Source: Stappia stellulata DSM 5886 | Lineage (GTDB): Bacteria; Pseudomonadota; Alphaproteobacteria; Rhizobiales; Stappiaceae | Direction of reading: 5' to 3' | Assembly: GCF_000423705.1 (NCBI RefSeq) | Contig: NZ_AUIM01000010.1 | Span: 62,001-126,000, forward strand | DNA: 64,000 nucleotides | In this document: in pieces, positions 27,278-35,488 of the stretch | Layout of the letters: each line of letters begins with the position of its first letter | Position numbering within the stretch: the stretch's first letter is position 1 | Position numbers and translations under genes: made by a program | Notes under the pieces: generated by a model | The model's input: only the letters and a program-made list of their open reading frames with translations | Told to the model about the DNA's origin: nothing | Databases searched by the model: none

Positions 27278-28398
27278 CCGCTCTCCCCCGGCGACGTTCG
27301 CGCGGTTTCGAACGGCGTTTCGGCAACGATCCGCCCGGCGCGGTCGACCACGAGCACCTCGACGTCGACCGGAGCATCGCGCAGCACCTTGCGGATCGCC
27401 GCGTGAGACGCACGGGCCACAGCGCCGGCGACATCGACGCCGTCGCGTTCGGCGCGGTCCAGCACTTCCTTGGCCGTGTTCGCCGTGCGCGCCGCCTCGA
27501 CAAGCCCTTGCGACGCGCCGCTTTCGCGCAAGACATCGGCCAGGGCCTCGAAATCGACACGACTGCGCGCCGAATGCAGGTCGAGCGCGCCCTGGGCCAG
27601 TTTCACCAGCTTGGCGAAGCCGCCGGCCAGCGTCAGGCGCGGTACGGGATGGGCGCGCAGGTATTTCAGCAATCCGCCGGCGAAATCGCCCATGTCGAGC
27701 AGGGCCAGTTCCGGCAGATCGGGATGACGCGCCTGCGCGGCCGCCTCGGATGTCGCCCCCGTCGCTCCGATGACATGGGTCACGCCGGCCGCGCGCGCGA
27801 CATCGACACCACGGTGGATGGAGGCGATCCAGGCCGCGCAGGAAAACGGCCGCACGATCCCGGTCGTCCCCAGGATCGACAGGCCGCCGACAATGCCGAG
27901 CCGGGGATTCATGGTCTTTTGCGCCAGCGCCTCGCCGCCGGGAATGGAGATCTCCACCTCGACATCGCCGCTACCGCCAAACGCTTCGGCGACCTCGGCG
28001 ATGGCCGCAGAAATCATCGACCTCGGCACGGGGTTGATCGCCGGCTCGCCGGGCGGGATCGGCAGGCCCTCGCGGGTAACGGTTCCAACGCCGTCGCCGG
28101 CGCGAAACACCACCCCGCTGCCGGCCGGCGCGAGGCGCACCCGCGCGATCACCAGCGCGCCGTGAGTGACGTCGGGATCGTCGCCCGCGTCCTTGACGAT
28201 GGCCGCCAGCGCCGCGCCTTCCGCAAGCTCCTCGCGGGCAAGCGCAAAGGCGGGACGCTCGCCCCTGGGCAGGACGATCTCGACGGGATCGGGAAACGCA
28301 CCCGTCAGCAACGCCTGATAGGCGGCCTTGGCGGCTGCCGTCGCGCAGGCGCCCGTGGTCCATCCCCGGCGCAACTCGGTGGTGTTCGTCGCGTTCAT
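27265..28398 (-). CDS. cbiD: Cobalt-precorrin-5B (C1)-methyltransferase CbiD
   Basis: A 377-residue enzyme that methylates C-1 of cobalt-precorrin-5B with SAM. It opens with the CbiD signature LRRGWTTGACATAAAKAAY and has PRSMISAAIAEVAEAFGG, LGIVGGLSILGTTGIVRPFS and LTLAGGFAKLVKLAQG. Start ATG 28398 (MNATNTTE) fits the family; the frame stays open further upstream without a start signal. CbiD marks the early-cobalt pathway; its aerobic counterpart CobF is not seen here. A 125-base region with no riboswitch-sized structure separates it from the divergent cobA gene. Confidence 0.94.
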   Translation of the reverse strand: MNATNTTELRRGWTTGACATAAAKAAYQALLTGAFPDPVEIVLPRGERPAFALAREELAEGAALAAIVKDAGDDPDVTHGALVIARVRLAPAGSGVVFRAGDGVGTVTREGLPIPPGEPAINPVPRSMISAAIAEVAEAFGGSGDVEVEISIPGGEALAQKTMNPRLGIVGGLSILGTTGIVRPFSCAAWIASIHRGVDVARAAGVTHVIGATGATSEAAAQARHPDLPELALLDMGDFAGGLLKYLRAHPVPRLTLAGGFAKLVKLAQGALDLHSARSRVDFEALADVLRESGASQGLVEAARTANTAKEVLDRAERDGVDVAGAVARASHAAIRKVLRDAPVDVEVLVVDRAGRIVAETPFETARTSPGESGCAS

Positions 28399-28523
28399 GC
28401 GCCGGACTATAGGGCGGGCCGCGATAGGCGTCACGGCAAAGGGCGCCAGGGTCGCGATTTCAATAACAGACGACGCAAGTTGACCTTGGCGCGAGCGCAC
28501 ACGCGTCGTAAAACCGGGGGGAC

Positions 28524-29396
28524 ATGACAACGACGCCCAACGATCTCACCGACGGCCTTGATCCGTCCCGGCTGCGCCTCCCCGATTTCGAGGCCGGATG
28601 GGTGTGGCTGGCCGGCGCCGGGCCGGGCGATCCCGGCCTCTTGACGCTGCATGTGCTCAACGGGTTGCGCCATGCCGACGTCATTGTCTACGACGCGCTC
28701 GTCGACACCAGCATTCTCGACCTCGCCAAGCCCGGCGCGATCATCGACTATGCCGGCAAACGCGGCGGCAAGCCGAGCCCGAAGCAACGCGACATCTCGC
28801 TCAAGCTGATCGAGTATGCACAAGCCGGTCACCGGGTGCTCCGGCTGAAGGGCGGCGATCCCTTCGTCTTCGGACGCGGTGGCGAGGAAGCGCTGACGCT
28901 CGTTGGCGCCGGCGTGCCGTTTCGCATCATCCCGGGCGTCACCGCCGGGATCGGCGGGCTGGCCTATGCCGGCATCCCCGCCACGCATCGCGACACCAAC
29001 CAGGCGGTCACCTTCCTCACCGGCCACGACCAGACGGGCCTCGCCCCGTCCGCAATCGACTGGGATGCCATCGCCAGGGGATCTCCGGTGATCGTCATGT
29101 ATATGGCGATGAAGCATCTGGCGCAGATCGCCCGGAACCTGCTCGACGCCGGACGGCGCGCCGACGAACCGGTGGCCATCGTCTGCAACGGCACGCTGAC
29201 CAACCAGAAGGTGCTGGAAACAACGCTTGCGCGCGCGGCAGAGGATGCGGCGGAGGCCACCCTGGAACCGCCGGCCATCGTCTGCGTCGGCGAGGTCGTG
29301 CGCCTGCGCGCCGGGCTCGACTGGCTGGGGGCGGCTCAAGGCCGCAGCCTCAACGCCGACCCGCTCGATCTCAGGCAGACATCAGAGACCGGATGA
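28524..29396 (+). CDS. cobA: Uroporphyrinogen-III C-methyltransferase CobA
   Basis: A 290-residue SAM-dependent enzyme that methylates uroporphyrinogen III at C-2 and C-7 to precorrin-2, the shared precursor of siroheme and cobalamin. Motifs are VWLAGAGPGDPGLLTLH, DVIVYDALV, GKRGGKPSPKQRDI, RLKGGDPFVFGRGGEE, PGVTAGIGGLAYAGIPATHR and MYMAMKHL. No CysG-like dehydrogenase/ferrochelatase domain is attached. GGGGGGAC precedes the ATG. The stop overlaps the cobB start as ATGA. Confidence 0.95.
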   Translation: MTTTPNDLTDGLDPSRLRLPDFEAGWVWLAGAGPGDPGLLTLHVLNGLRHADVIVYDALVDTSILDLAKPGAIIDYAGKRGGKPSPKQRDISLKLIEYAQAGHRVLRLKGGDPFVFGRGGEEALTLVGAGVPFRIIPGVTAGIGGLAYAGIPATHRDTNQAVTFLTGHDQTGLAPSAIDWDAIARGSPVIVMYMAMKHLAQIARNLLDAGRRADEPVAIVCNGTLTNQKVLETTLARAAEDAAEATLEPPAIVCVGEVVRLRAGLDWLGAAQGRSLNADPLDLRQTSETG

Positions 29397-30688
29397 GCGC
29401 GCCGGGCGGCCTGCTGATCGCGGCACCGGGTTCCGGCGCCGGCAAGACGACGCTGACGCTCGCGCTGCTGCGCGCGCTGAAAAACGCGGGACTGCGCGTC
29501 GCCTCCGCCAAATCCGGCCCGGACTACATCGATCCGAAGTTCCATGAGGCCGCCAGCGGGCGGCCTTGCGTCAATCTCGATGCCTGGGCGATGCAGGCCG
29601 ACGGGATTCGGGGGCTTGCCTCCCGACAGGCGGACACCGCCGACCTCCTGCTGGTGGAAGGCGCCATGGGGCTGTTCGACGGCGCCGCCGACGGCAGCGG
29701 CTCCGCCGCCGATCTCGCCACGATCCTCGCACTGCCTGTCGTGCTCGTCGTCGATTGCGCGAAACAGGCACAATCCATCGCAGCCCTGGTGCGCGGTTTT
29801 CGCGATCACCGGGACGATATCCTGATCGCGGGTCTGATCCTGAACCGCATCGGCAGTCCCCGCCACGAGGCAATGCTGCGCACGGCACTCGACCCGCTCG
29901 GCATCCCCGTGCTGGGTGCCCTGCCGCGCGACCGCGCCCTTTCCCTCCCGGAACGGCATCTGGGACTGGTCCAGGCCGAAGAACACGCGGATCTCGCCGC
30001 GTTTCTCGATCAGGCGGCGGCGCTGTGCGCGCGCCATCTCGACCTGTCGGCGCTGACGGACCTCGCCGCGCCGCTCGGCAGGTCATCCCCCCAGCCCGGG
30101 CTGCCCCCGCTCGGGCAGAGGATCGCCGTCGCGCGCGATGTCGCCTTCGCCTTTTGCTATCCGCACCTGCTCGACGGCTGGCGCGCGGCCGGCGCGGAGC
30201 TGACGTTCTTTTCGCCCATGGGCGATGAGGCACCGTCGCCCGATGCCGATGCCGTCTATCTGCCTGGCGGCTATCCCGAACTGCACGCCGGGCAGCTTGC
30301 CGCTGCCACGCGATGTCTCGACGGCCTGCGGTCGGCGGCCGCCCGAGGCGCGCTCGTCTTTGGCGAGTGCGGGGGGTACATGACCCTCGGGCAGGGCCTG
30401 ACCGATGCCGACGGCAACCGTCATGCCATGGCCGGACTTCTGCCGCTGGAAACGAGCTTCGCGACACGCAAGCTGCACCTCGGCTATCGGGTGCTGACGC
30501 CAATTGGCGCAACGCCCTTCGCCGGGCCGCTCTCGGCGCATGAGTTCCACTATGCGACGACCACCCACGAGGGGGCGGCGGAGCGGCTTTTTTCCGCGCG
30601 CGATGCGACCGGGTCGCCCCTTGCCGACATGGGGCTGAGGGCGGGCAACGTCATGGGCTCCTTTGCCCATGTCATCGCCGCGCGATGA
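29393..30688 (+). CDS. cobB: Cobyrinic acid a,c-diamide synthase CobB/CbiA
   Basis: A 431-residue glutamine amidotransferase that amidates the a and c side chains of the corrin using ATP. The N-terminal P-loop is LIAAPGSGAGKTTLTLALL, followed by AKSGPDYIDPKFHE and LVEGAMGLFDG; the C-terminal class I glutaminase part has VYLPGGYPELHAG and the nucleophile Cys in LVFGECGGYMTLG. Start ATG 29393 overlaps the cobA stop; the long open frame upstream is a shadow of cobA. Two copies of a short hairpin mark the 3' end (see 30672-30720). Confidence 0.94.
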   Translation: MSAPGGLLIAAPGSGAGKTTLTLALLRALKNAGLRVASAKSGPDYIDPKFHEAASGRPCVNLDAWAMQADGIRGLASRQADTADLLLVEGAMGLFDGAADGSGSAADLATILALPVVLVVDCAKQAQSIAALVRGFRDHRDDILIAGLILNRIGSPRHEAMLRTALDPLGIPVLGALPRDRALSLPERHLGLVQAEEHADLAAFLDQAAALCARHLDLSALTDLAAPLGRSSPQPGLPPLGQRIAVARDVAFAFCYPHLLDGWRAAGAELTFFSPMGDEAPSPDADAVYLPGGYPELHAGQLAAATRCLDGLRSAAARGALVFGECGGYMTLGQGLTDADGNRHAMAGLLPLETSFATRKLHLGYRVLTPIGATPFAGPLSAHEFHYATTTHEGAAERLFSARDATGSPLADMGLRAGNVMGSFAHVIAAR

Positions 30689-30720
30689 CAGTGTTTCGAA
30701 ATCTCATCGCCACGCGATGA
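30672..30720. repeat. Two near-identical short palindromes after cobB
   Basis: TCATCGCCGCGCGATGA (30672-30688, including the cobB stop) and TCATCGCCACGCGATGA (30704-30720) each fold into a 7-bp stem with a 3-base loop and differ at one loop base. They lie in the convergent gap between cobB and the first methyltransferase gene. Two stacked stems could act as a Rho-independent-like or RNA-protecting element, although no T-run follows. Confidence 0.45.
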
Positions 30721-30759
30721 CGCAGTTCGGGGGTGCCGTCACCACGCGACAAACCGCTG

Positions 30760-31389
30760 TCAGGCGGCCTCCAGCACGCAGAGCTTGCAGGTGTAGCCTT
30801 CCTTTTCGTGGTAGGCGGCGTCGCGAATGTCGCGCACGCGAACCCGCCCCTTTGCCTCCATCGCCTTCAGGTGATCGGCATATCCGTCGGGACCCCAGAC
30901 CTTTTCATGCACCGTCACGATAACCGGCGCGCCGGGCCGCGCGACGCGGGCCAGTTCGTCCATCGCCTGCGGACCGACATGGCCGCTGGTAAAGACGCCG
31001 ACGCTGACGACGCCGTCGTAGCTGTCGGCGGGCATATCGAGCGGCTTGGTCAGGTCGGCTTCAGAGAGCTTGCGGTAAACATTCTTCTCCGCCGCCTGCT
31101 CCAGCATGCCGGGGCTGAGATCGAGGCCGTCGATCACCAGACCGGCGATGTCATGCCGGGTCAGCGCCTCACCGACGAGGCCCGTTCCGCAACCGGCGTC
31201 GAGGACGAGCGCGTCCGTGTCTAGCTTTTCGGACAAGGCTTTTGCCGCCTGGTGCGGCGCGACATAGCCCATGCCCTCGATCGTGTCGGCCTCGTAGCTC
31301 CCGGCCCAGTCGCGGTAGAGCGCGCGGATCTCGCGGGCGTTGCCATCCAGGGCATAGGCGCGTTTCAAGAGCGGGTTTTCCGGCTCCAT
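30760..31389 (-). CDS. Class I SAM methyltransferase, copy A
   Basis: A 209-residue methyltransferase with motif I LVLDAGCGTGLVGEALTRH (about residues 61-79), IDGLDLSPGMLEQAA and VVSVGVFTSGHVGPQAMDEL. It is a paralogue of the next gene: both begin M-x-PENPLL-x-RA, share LDAGCGTGLV and GHVGP...DEL.RVARPGAP, and end in a Cys-containing (K/R)LC(V/T)L(E/D)A tail. The resemblance to WBSCR27-type proteins is loose. It lies on the cobalamin minus strand downstream of cobM, but the substrate is unknown and it need not act on corrins. It ends 72 bases from the convergent cobB gene. Confidence 0.8.
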   Translation of the reverse strand: MEPENPLLKRAYALDGNAREIRALYRDWAGSYEADTIEGMGYVAPHQAAKALSEKLDTDALVLDAGCGTGLVGEALTRHDIAGLVIDGLDLSPGMLEQAAEKNVYRKLSEADLTKPLDMPADSYDGVVSVGVFTSGHVGPQAMDELARVARPGAPVIVTVHEKVWGPDGYADHLKAMEAKGRVRVRDIRDAAYHEKEGYTCKLCVLEAA

Positions 31390-31473
31390 GGCGTGTCTCT
31401 CCTTTGGCTGATGTAATCCAAGCCTAGGAAATATTGAAAGAAATTACAAATCGGCGCGCGGATGCCGCCTGTT

Positions 31474-32100
31474 TTACACTGCATCCAGTGTGCACAAACG
31501 GCAAAGCATCCCTTCATGGGCGTGATAGGGACTGTGCTTGATCTCGCGCAGCCGGATCGCGCCCGCCCGTTCGAGATCGCGGATATGAACATCGAAGCCG
31601 TCCGCCTCCCAGGCGGTGTCGCGCACGGTGAGCACGATCGGCGCCCCGGGCCGGGCGACGCGCACCAGTTCGTCGATCCCTTCCGGCCCGACATGACCGT
31701 TTGTGAAGACGCCGGCGCTGACGATGCCGTCATAGGACTTGTCGGAAAGGGGAAGTGTCGCCGTCAGGTCGCCGGGAAGGAGCCGCCGATAGGCTCCCGT
31801 CCGGGCGGCCTCGTCGAGCATGCCCTGCGTGAGGTCGATGCCGTCGATGCGCAGGGCGGCATTGCGCTTTTTCAGTTCGAGCGCCACGAGCCCGGTGCCG
31901 CAACCGGCATCGAGGATTTCCGCATCGCCCGACACGCGCGACACAAGCGCCTCCGCCGTCACGCGATGACCGACATAGCCGATGATGTCGACAATGTCGT
32001 GATCGTAGGCCTTCGCCCACTCGTCGTAAAATTCGGTGATCTTCGACTTGTCATGCCCGAGCGAAATGGCGCGCGTGAGCAACGGATTTTCCGGCGACAT
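31474..32100 (-). CDS. Class I SAM methyltransferase, copy B
   Basis: A 208-residue paralogue of the preceding entry, presumably from tandem duplication. Motif I is AEILDAGCGTGLVALELKKR, followed by IDGIDLTQGMLDEAA and IVSAGVFTNGHVGPEGIDEL. The N-terminal segment TEFYDEWAKAYDHDIVDIIG matches ALYRDWAGSYEADTIEGMG of copy A. The two copies have diverged at roughly half of positions, so they probably have separate substrates. The gene is 73 bases downstream of cobM and 85 upstream of copy A. Confidence 0.8.
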   Translation of the reverse strand: MSPENPLLTRAISLGHDKSKITEFYDEWAKAYDHDIVDIIGYVGHRVTAEALVSRVSGDAEILDAGCGTGLVALELKKRNAALRIDGIDLTQGMLDEAARTGAYRRLLPGDLTATLPLSDKSYDGIVSAGVFTNGHVGPEGIDELVRVARPGAPIVLTVRDTAWEADGFDVHIRDLERAGAIRLREIKHSPYHAHEGMLCRLCTLDAV

Positions 32101-32172
32101 GGCAGTCCTCCTTCGGATCGGATGCCCGATCCTAGGAGAAGACTGGTGGCTTGTGCAAATTCGGCTGGAATA

Positions 32173-32946
32173 TCAGCTCTTTGCCTTGCGCTTGGGGCGC
32201 AGCACATGGACGTGGTCGGCGTGATAGAGCGCGCTGTCGCGGAAGTCGGCGGCGGGTTCGAGCGCACGACCGACGAAGATCAGCGCCGTTCGGGTGAGCT
32301 TGGCCTCGCGCACCTTGTCGCGAATGTCGGTGAGCGTGCCGTGGATGAAGGCCTGATCCGGCCAGCCGACGCGATAGGCGACCACAACCGGGCAATCGGC
32401 GCCGTAAAGGGGCGCGAGCTGGCGTTCGATCTCGCGCAGGTTACGGATCGACAAATGGATCGCAAGCGTCGCGCCCGAGCGACCCAGCGTCTCCAGATCC
32501 TCGCCTTCGGGCATGGCGGAGGATTTCATCGCCGTGCGGGTCAGGATCACCGTCTGGGCGATTTCCGGGACGGTCAGTTCCTGACCCAAGGCTGCGGCAG
32601 CCGCCGCGAAGGCCGGCACGCCGGGGGTCACGTCGAAGGGAATGTCCTTGGCCCTGAGACGCCGGATCTGCTCGGCGATTGCGCCATAGAGCGAGGGGTC
32701 GCCGGAATGCACGCGGGCGACATCTTCGCCCCGCGCGTGCGCCGCCTCGATTTCCGCCATGATCTCGTCGAGCGTCATCGGCGCGGTGTCGATCACGCGC
32801 GCGCCTTCGGGTGCCGCCTCGACAACCGCTTCCGGCACAAGAGAGCCGGCATAGAGGCAGACCGGGCAGCTCTGGATCAGGCGAAGGCCGCGCACGGTGA
32901 TGAGATCCGGATCGCCCGGACCCGCGCCAATGAAATGAACGGTCAT
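32173..32946 (-). CDS. cobM: (Cobalt-)precorrin-4 C11-methyltransferase CobM/CbiF
   Basis: A 257-residue corrin methylase that adds a methyl group at C-11. VHFIGAGPGDPDLITVRGL is the SAM-binding start; CLYAGSLVPEAVV, VARVHSGDPSLYGAIAEQ, VTPGVPAFAAAAAALG and LAIHLSIRNL are typical. The ATG at 32946 overlaps the cobJ stop (ATGA). Given cbiX, cbiG and cbiD in the locus, the natural substrate is probably cobalt-precorrin-4. Confidence 0.94.
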   Translation of the reverse strand: MTVHFIGAGPGDPDLITVRGLRLIQSCPVCLYAGSLVPEAVVEAAPEGARVIDTAPMTLDEIMAEIEAAHARGEDVARVHSGDPSLYGAIAEQIRRLRAKDIPFDVTPGVPAFAAAAAALGQELTVPEIAQTVILTRTAMKSSAMPEGEDLETLGRSGATLAIHLSIRNLREIERQLAPLYGADCPVVVAYRVGWPDQAFIHGTLTDIRDKVREAKLTRTALIFVGRALEPAADFRDSALYHADHVHVLRPKRKAKS

Positions 32947-34763
32947 AGCTTTTCCTCGATGCGCTTGGCGTAGCCGCGCGGCGTGTAGACGAAGGGTTTG
33001 CCGGCACCCGTCATCACCGCGCGCGATGCGGAAGAGCCGACCAGAACCGTGGTCAGCATGTCGACCTCGTCGACGGTGAGCGCCTCCAGCGTGGTGACCC
33101 GCACGGTCTCGCCCTCGCGCCCCAGATTGATCCCGAGCACCACGGGTGTATCGGCGGGCCTGTGCGCCAAAAGGATCTCGCGGGCAGCCGCCAGCTGGGT
33201 GCGGCGGCGCTTGGAGACGGGATTGTAGAAGGCGATGACGAAATCGCCCCGTGCTGCCGCCTTGAGCCGCTGCTCGATGGCCTCCCAGGGGGTGAGAAGA
33301 TCGGAGAGCGAGATGGTGCAGAAGTCATGGCCGAGCGGCGCGCCGATCAGCGCCGAAACCGCCTGAAGCGCGGAAATGCCCGGCGCGTTGATCACCTCGA
33401 TGCGCCGTGCGGCATCCGAGACACCGCCGTCGGCTTGCGGCCTGTCGAGCAGTTCGAAGACCAGCGCTCCCATGGCGTAAATGCCGGCATCGCCCGACGA
33501 AACGAGGGCGACCGACCGCCCCTCACCGGCGCGTTCCAGCGCGAAACGCACGCGTTCTTCCTCCGCGCCAAGCGGAAAAGCGTGGCGTGGCTTGCCCTGA
33601 ATGAGGGGGGCGACGAGATCGAGATACAGCGAATAGCCGACGATCTCGTCAGCCTCCGCCAGAAGACGCGAGGATTGCGGCGTGCGCCAGTCGTCGCGTC
33701 CGGGACCGATGCCGATCACCGACAGCCGACCGCGCGCACGGCCGATTTCGGGGGACTTCAGGGGCACGGGCGACTGGGCAACCGCCACCGTCGCATTTGC
33801 CGTCTTGCGCTTGGCAACGCGAAGGGCGCCTTGCGAACCGACTGCGGCAAGGGCCGCGCCCTCGCTCACGCCATGGCAGCCGACCTCGGCGAAGACCACG
33901 TCGGAGGGCGTTTTCAGCCGCGGCGTTTCCGCCTCCAGCGTCGCCGCGTCGAAGACGCGCAAGGGAACGCCAAGCGCAGCGGCGAGCGCGTTCATCGCCG
34001 GCTCGTCCGCCTTCAGATCCAGGGTTGTAACGAGCGCCACGGCCCCTTCCGCCAGCCCTTCGGCTGCAAGCGTCTCGCGCACCAGCGTGACAAGTTCGTC
34101 CGGCGCACACCCGCGCGCACAGCCCACGCCAACCGCAAGACGACGCGGGTGATAGACCAGCGTCCGGGCGTCCGGCACGCGCCGTTCCTCGGTGAGGGCA
34201 ATGGTCAGATCCGCCTTGTCCGATATCGCGAGCCGCGAGCGCGCGATCCAGTCCGCGTCGCCCTCAAGCCGCACCGCGCTGCCTGCCAGAAGGTCCGCCA
34301 TGAAGCCCTTGGCGTGCTCGGGATTGGCAAGCCACCATCCGGCCGGTGGAGAATCCAGCGCGATCCCCAGCGCCGTGTCGCCGGCGGTGGTGATCGCCGC
34401 GTGTCCATCGAGCGCTTCCGCGACCTGGCGTGCCAGCGAATTCGCCCCACGGTGCCCGCCAAGCAACGGGATGACGCTTGCGCCCTCCTCGGAGACCGCA
34501 AGCACCGGCGGTTCCAGCCGCTTGTCGGAAATCACCGCCGCCAGTGCGCGGATCAGAATCCCGGAGGCACAGACGCCGATGATCGGCGTGCCGGCCTGAT
34601 AAAGCACGCGGATATGATTGAGCGTCTCGGCGAAGGAAACGTCCAGCCCCGGCACCCGGTGGGCAAGTCCATGCAGCGTTGCGCCGGGCAACGCGGCCGC
34701 CACCCGGCGCGCGGTCGCCTCGGCAGCCGGCGTCAGGACGAGGATTGCGGCGGAAGCATCCAC
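32943..34763 (-). CDS. cobJ: Fused CbiG-CobJ: cobalt-precorrin-5A hydrolase / precorrin-3B C17-methyltransferase
   Basis: A 606-residue bifunctional protein. Residues 1-215 are the CbiG N-terminal and middle parts (VCASGILIRALAAVISDKR, SVIPLLGGHRGANSLAR); about 215-330 is CbiG C-terminal (VGVGCARGCAPDELVTLV, TTLDLKADEPAMNALA, EVGCHGVSEGAAL); about 355-606 is CobJ/CbiH (LSVIGIGPGRDDWRTPQS, VALVSSGDAGIYAMGALV, DFVIAFYNPVSKRRRTQL). CbiG opens the delta-lactone and releases acetaldehyde; CobJ methylates C-17 with ring contraction. The start overlaps cobI by 31 bases and its stop overlaps cobM by four. The fusion keeps two successive steps in one polypeptide and marks the oxygen-independent route. 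Confidence 0.94.
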   Translation of the reverse strand: MDASAAILVLTPAAEATARRVAAALPGATLHGLAHRVPGLDVSFAETLNHIRVLYQAGTPIIGVCASGILIRALAAVISDKRLEPPVLAVSEEGASVIPLLGGHRGANSLARQVAEALDGHAAITTAGDTALGIALDSPPAGWWLANPEHAKGFMADLLAGSAVRLEGDADWIARSRLAISDKADLTIALTEERRVPDARTLVYHPRRLAVGVGCARGCAPDELVTLVRETLAAEGLAEGAVALVTTLDLKADEPAMNALAAALGVPLRVFDAATLEAETPRLKTPSDVVFAEVGCHGVSEGAALAAVGSQGALRVAKRKTANATVAVAQSPVPLKSPEIGRARGRLSVIGIGPGRDDWRTPQSSRLLAEADEIVGYSLYLDLVAPLIQGKPRHAFPLGAEEERVRFALERAGEGRSVALVSSGDAGIYAMGALVFELLDRPQADGGVSDAARRIEVINAPGISALQAVSALIGAPLGHDFCTISLSDLLTPWEAIEQRLKAAARGDFVIAFYNPVSKRRRTQLAAAREILLAHRPADTPVVLGINLGREGETVRVTTLEALTVDEVDMLTTVLVGSSASRAVMTGAGKPFVYTPRGYAKRIEEKL

Positions 34764-35488
34764 GCTTCATCTCCCTTGTAGATCAGGATCATGGAAAAAT
34801 AGGGGGCGGAGGCGCCCCGGACGTCGGCGAGCGGCAGGACCTGCTCGTTGGATAGTGTCGCGCGCTCCGCGTAACCGGCATGGGCGAGAAGTCCCATGTC
34901 GTCGAGCAGGCGGGTCAGGCGGTCGAGATGGCGGCCGACCTTCATGATCGCCACGGCACCCGCCGCCGCGATGCGCGGGCGGATCTCCTCGTCCGGCAGC
35001 GGCCCCGGGATCACCGTAAGAACGTCGTTGCGCGCAGTCAGCGGACGCTTGAGCCGTGCGGCGCAGGCGGTCAGAGAGGTCACGCCCGGCACGATCTCGC
35101 AGGCAAAACGAGGCGACAGCCGCTCGAACAGATACATGAAGGACCCGTAGAAGAAGGGGTCGCCCTCGCAGAGCGTCACCACGTCGTGGCCGTTGTCGAG
35201 AGCCGCGCCGATCTCCTCCGCCGCCTTGTCGTAGACGGCCTGTGCGGGAAAGCGCTCGACGCGCATCGGCACCACGATGGGGATCTCGCGCGCGTCGGCA
35301 CGGATCGCGTCGGCTGCGATCGACCGCGCGAAACTCTGACCGTCGTCCGGCGCCGGATAGGCGATGACCCGCGCGTCGGAGATCAGACGATGCGCCTTCA
35401 GCGTCATCAATTCCGGATCGCCGGGTCCCAGACCGACGCCGTAAAGCGTTCCGCCGGAGCGCTTCGCGGATATGGGGGCATCGCTCAC
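34733..35488 (-). CDS. cobI: (Cobalt-)precorrin-2 C20-methyltransferase CobI/CbiL
   Basis: A 251-residue corrin methylase that adds the C-20 methyl group to precorrin-2. LYGVGLGPGDPELMTLKAHR is the SAM-binding start; VVTLCEGDPFFYGSFMYLFE, CEIVPGVTSLTACAARLKRP and AIMKVGRHLDRL are conserved. The GTG at 35488 is preferred because it forms the same four-base GTGA overlap with cobL that cobL makes with cobH; an in-frame ATG at 35506 lacks a ribosome-binding signal. Confidence 0.93.
   Translation of the reverse strand: MSDAPISAKRSGGTLYGVGLGPGDPELMTLKAHRLISDARVIAYPAPDDGQSFARSIAADAIRADAREIPIVVPMRVERFPAQAVYDKAAEEIGAALDNGHDVVTLCEGDPFFYGSFMYLFERLSPRFACEIVPGVTSLTACAARLKRPLTARNDVLTVIPGPLPDEEIRPRIAAAGAVAIMKVGRHLDRLTRLLDDMGLLAHAGYAERATLSNEQVLPLADVRGASAPYFSMILIYKGDEAWMLPPQSSS

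Noticed and set aside
28399-28523. Riboswitch between cbiD and cobA
   Set aside because: The 125-base gap is too short for an AdoCbl riboswitch plus promoters and none of the conserved segments are seen.
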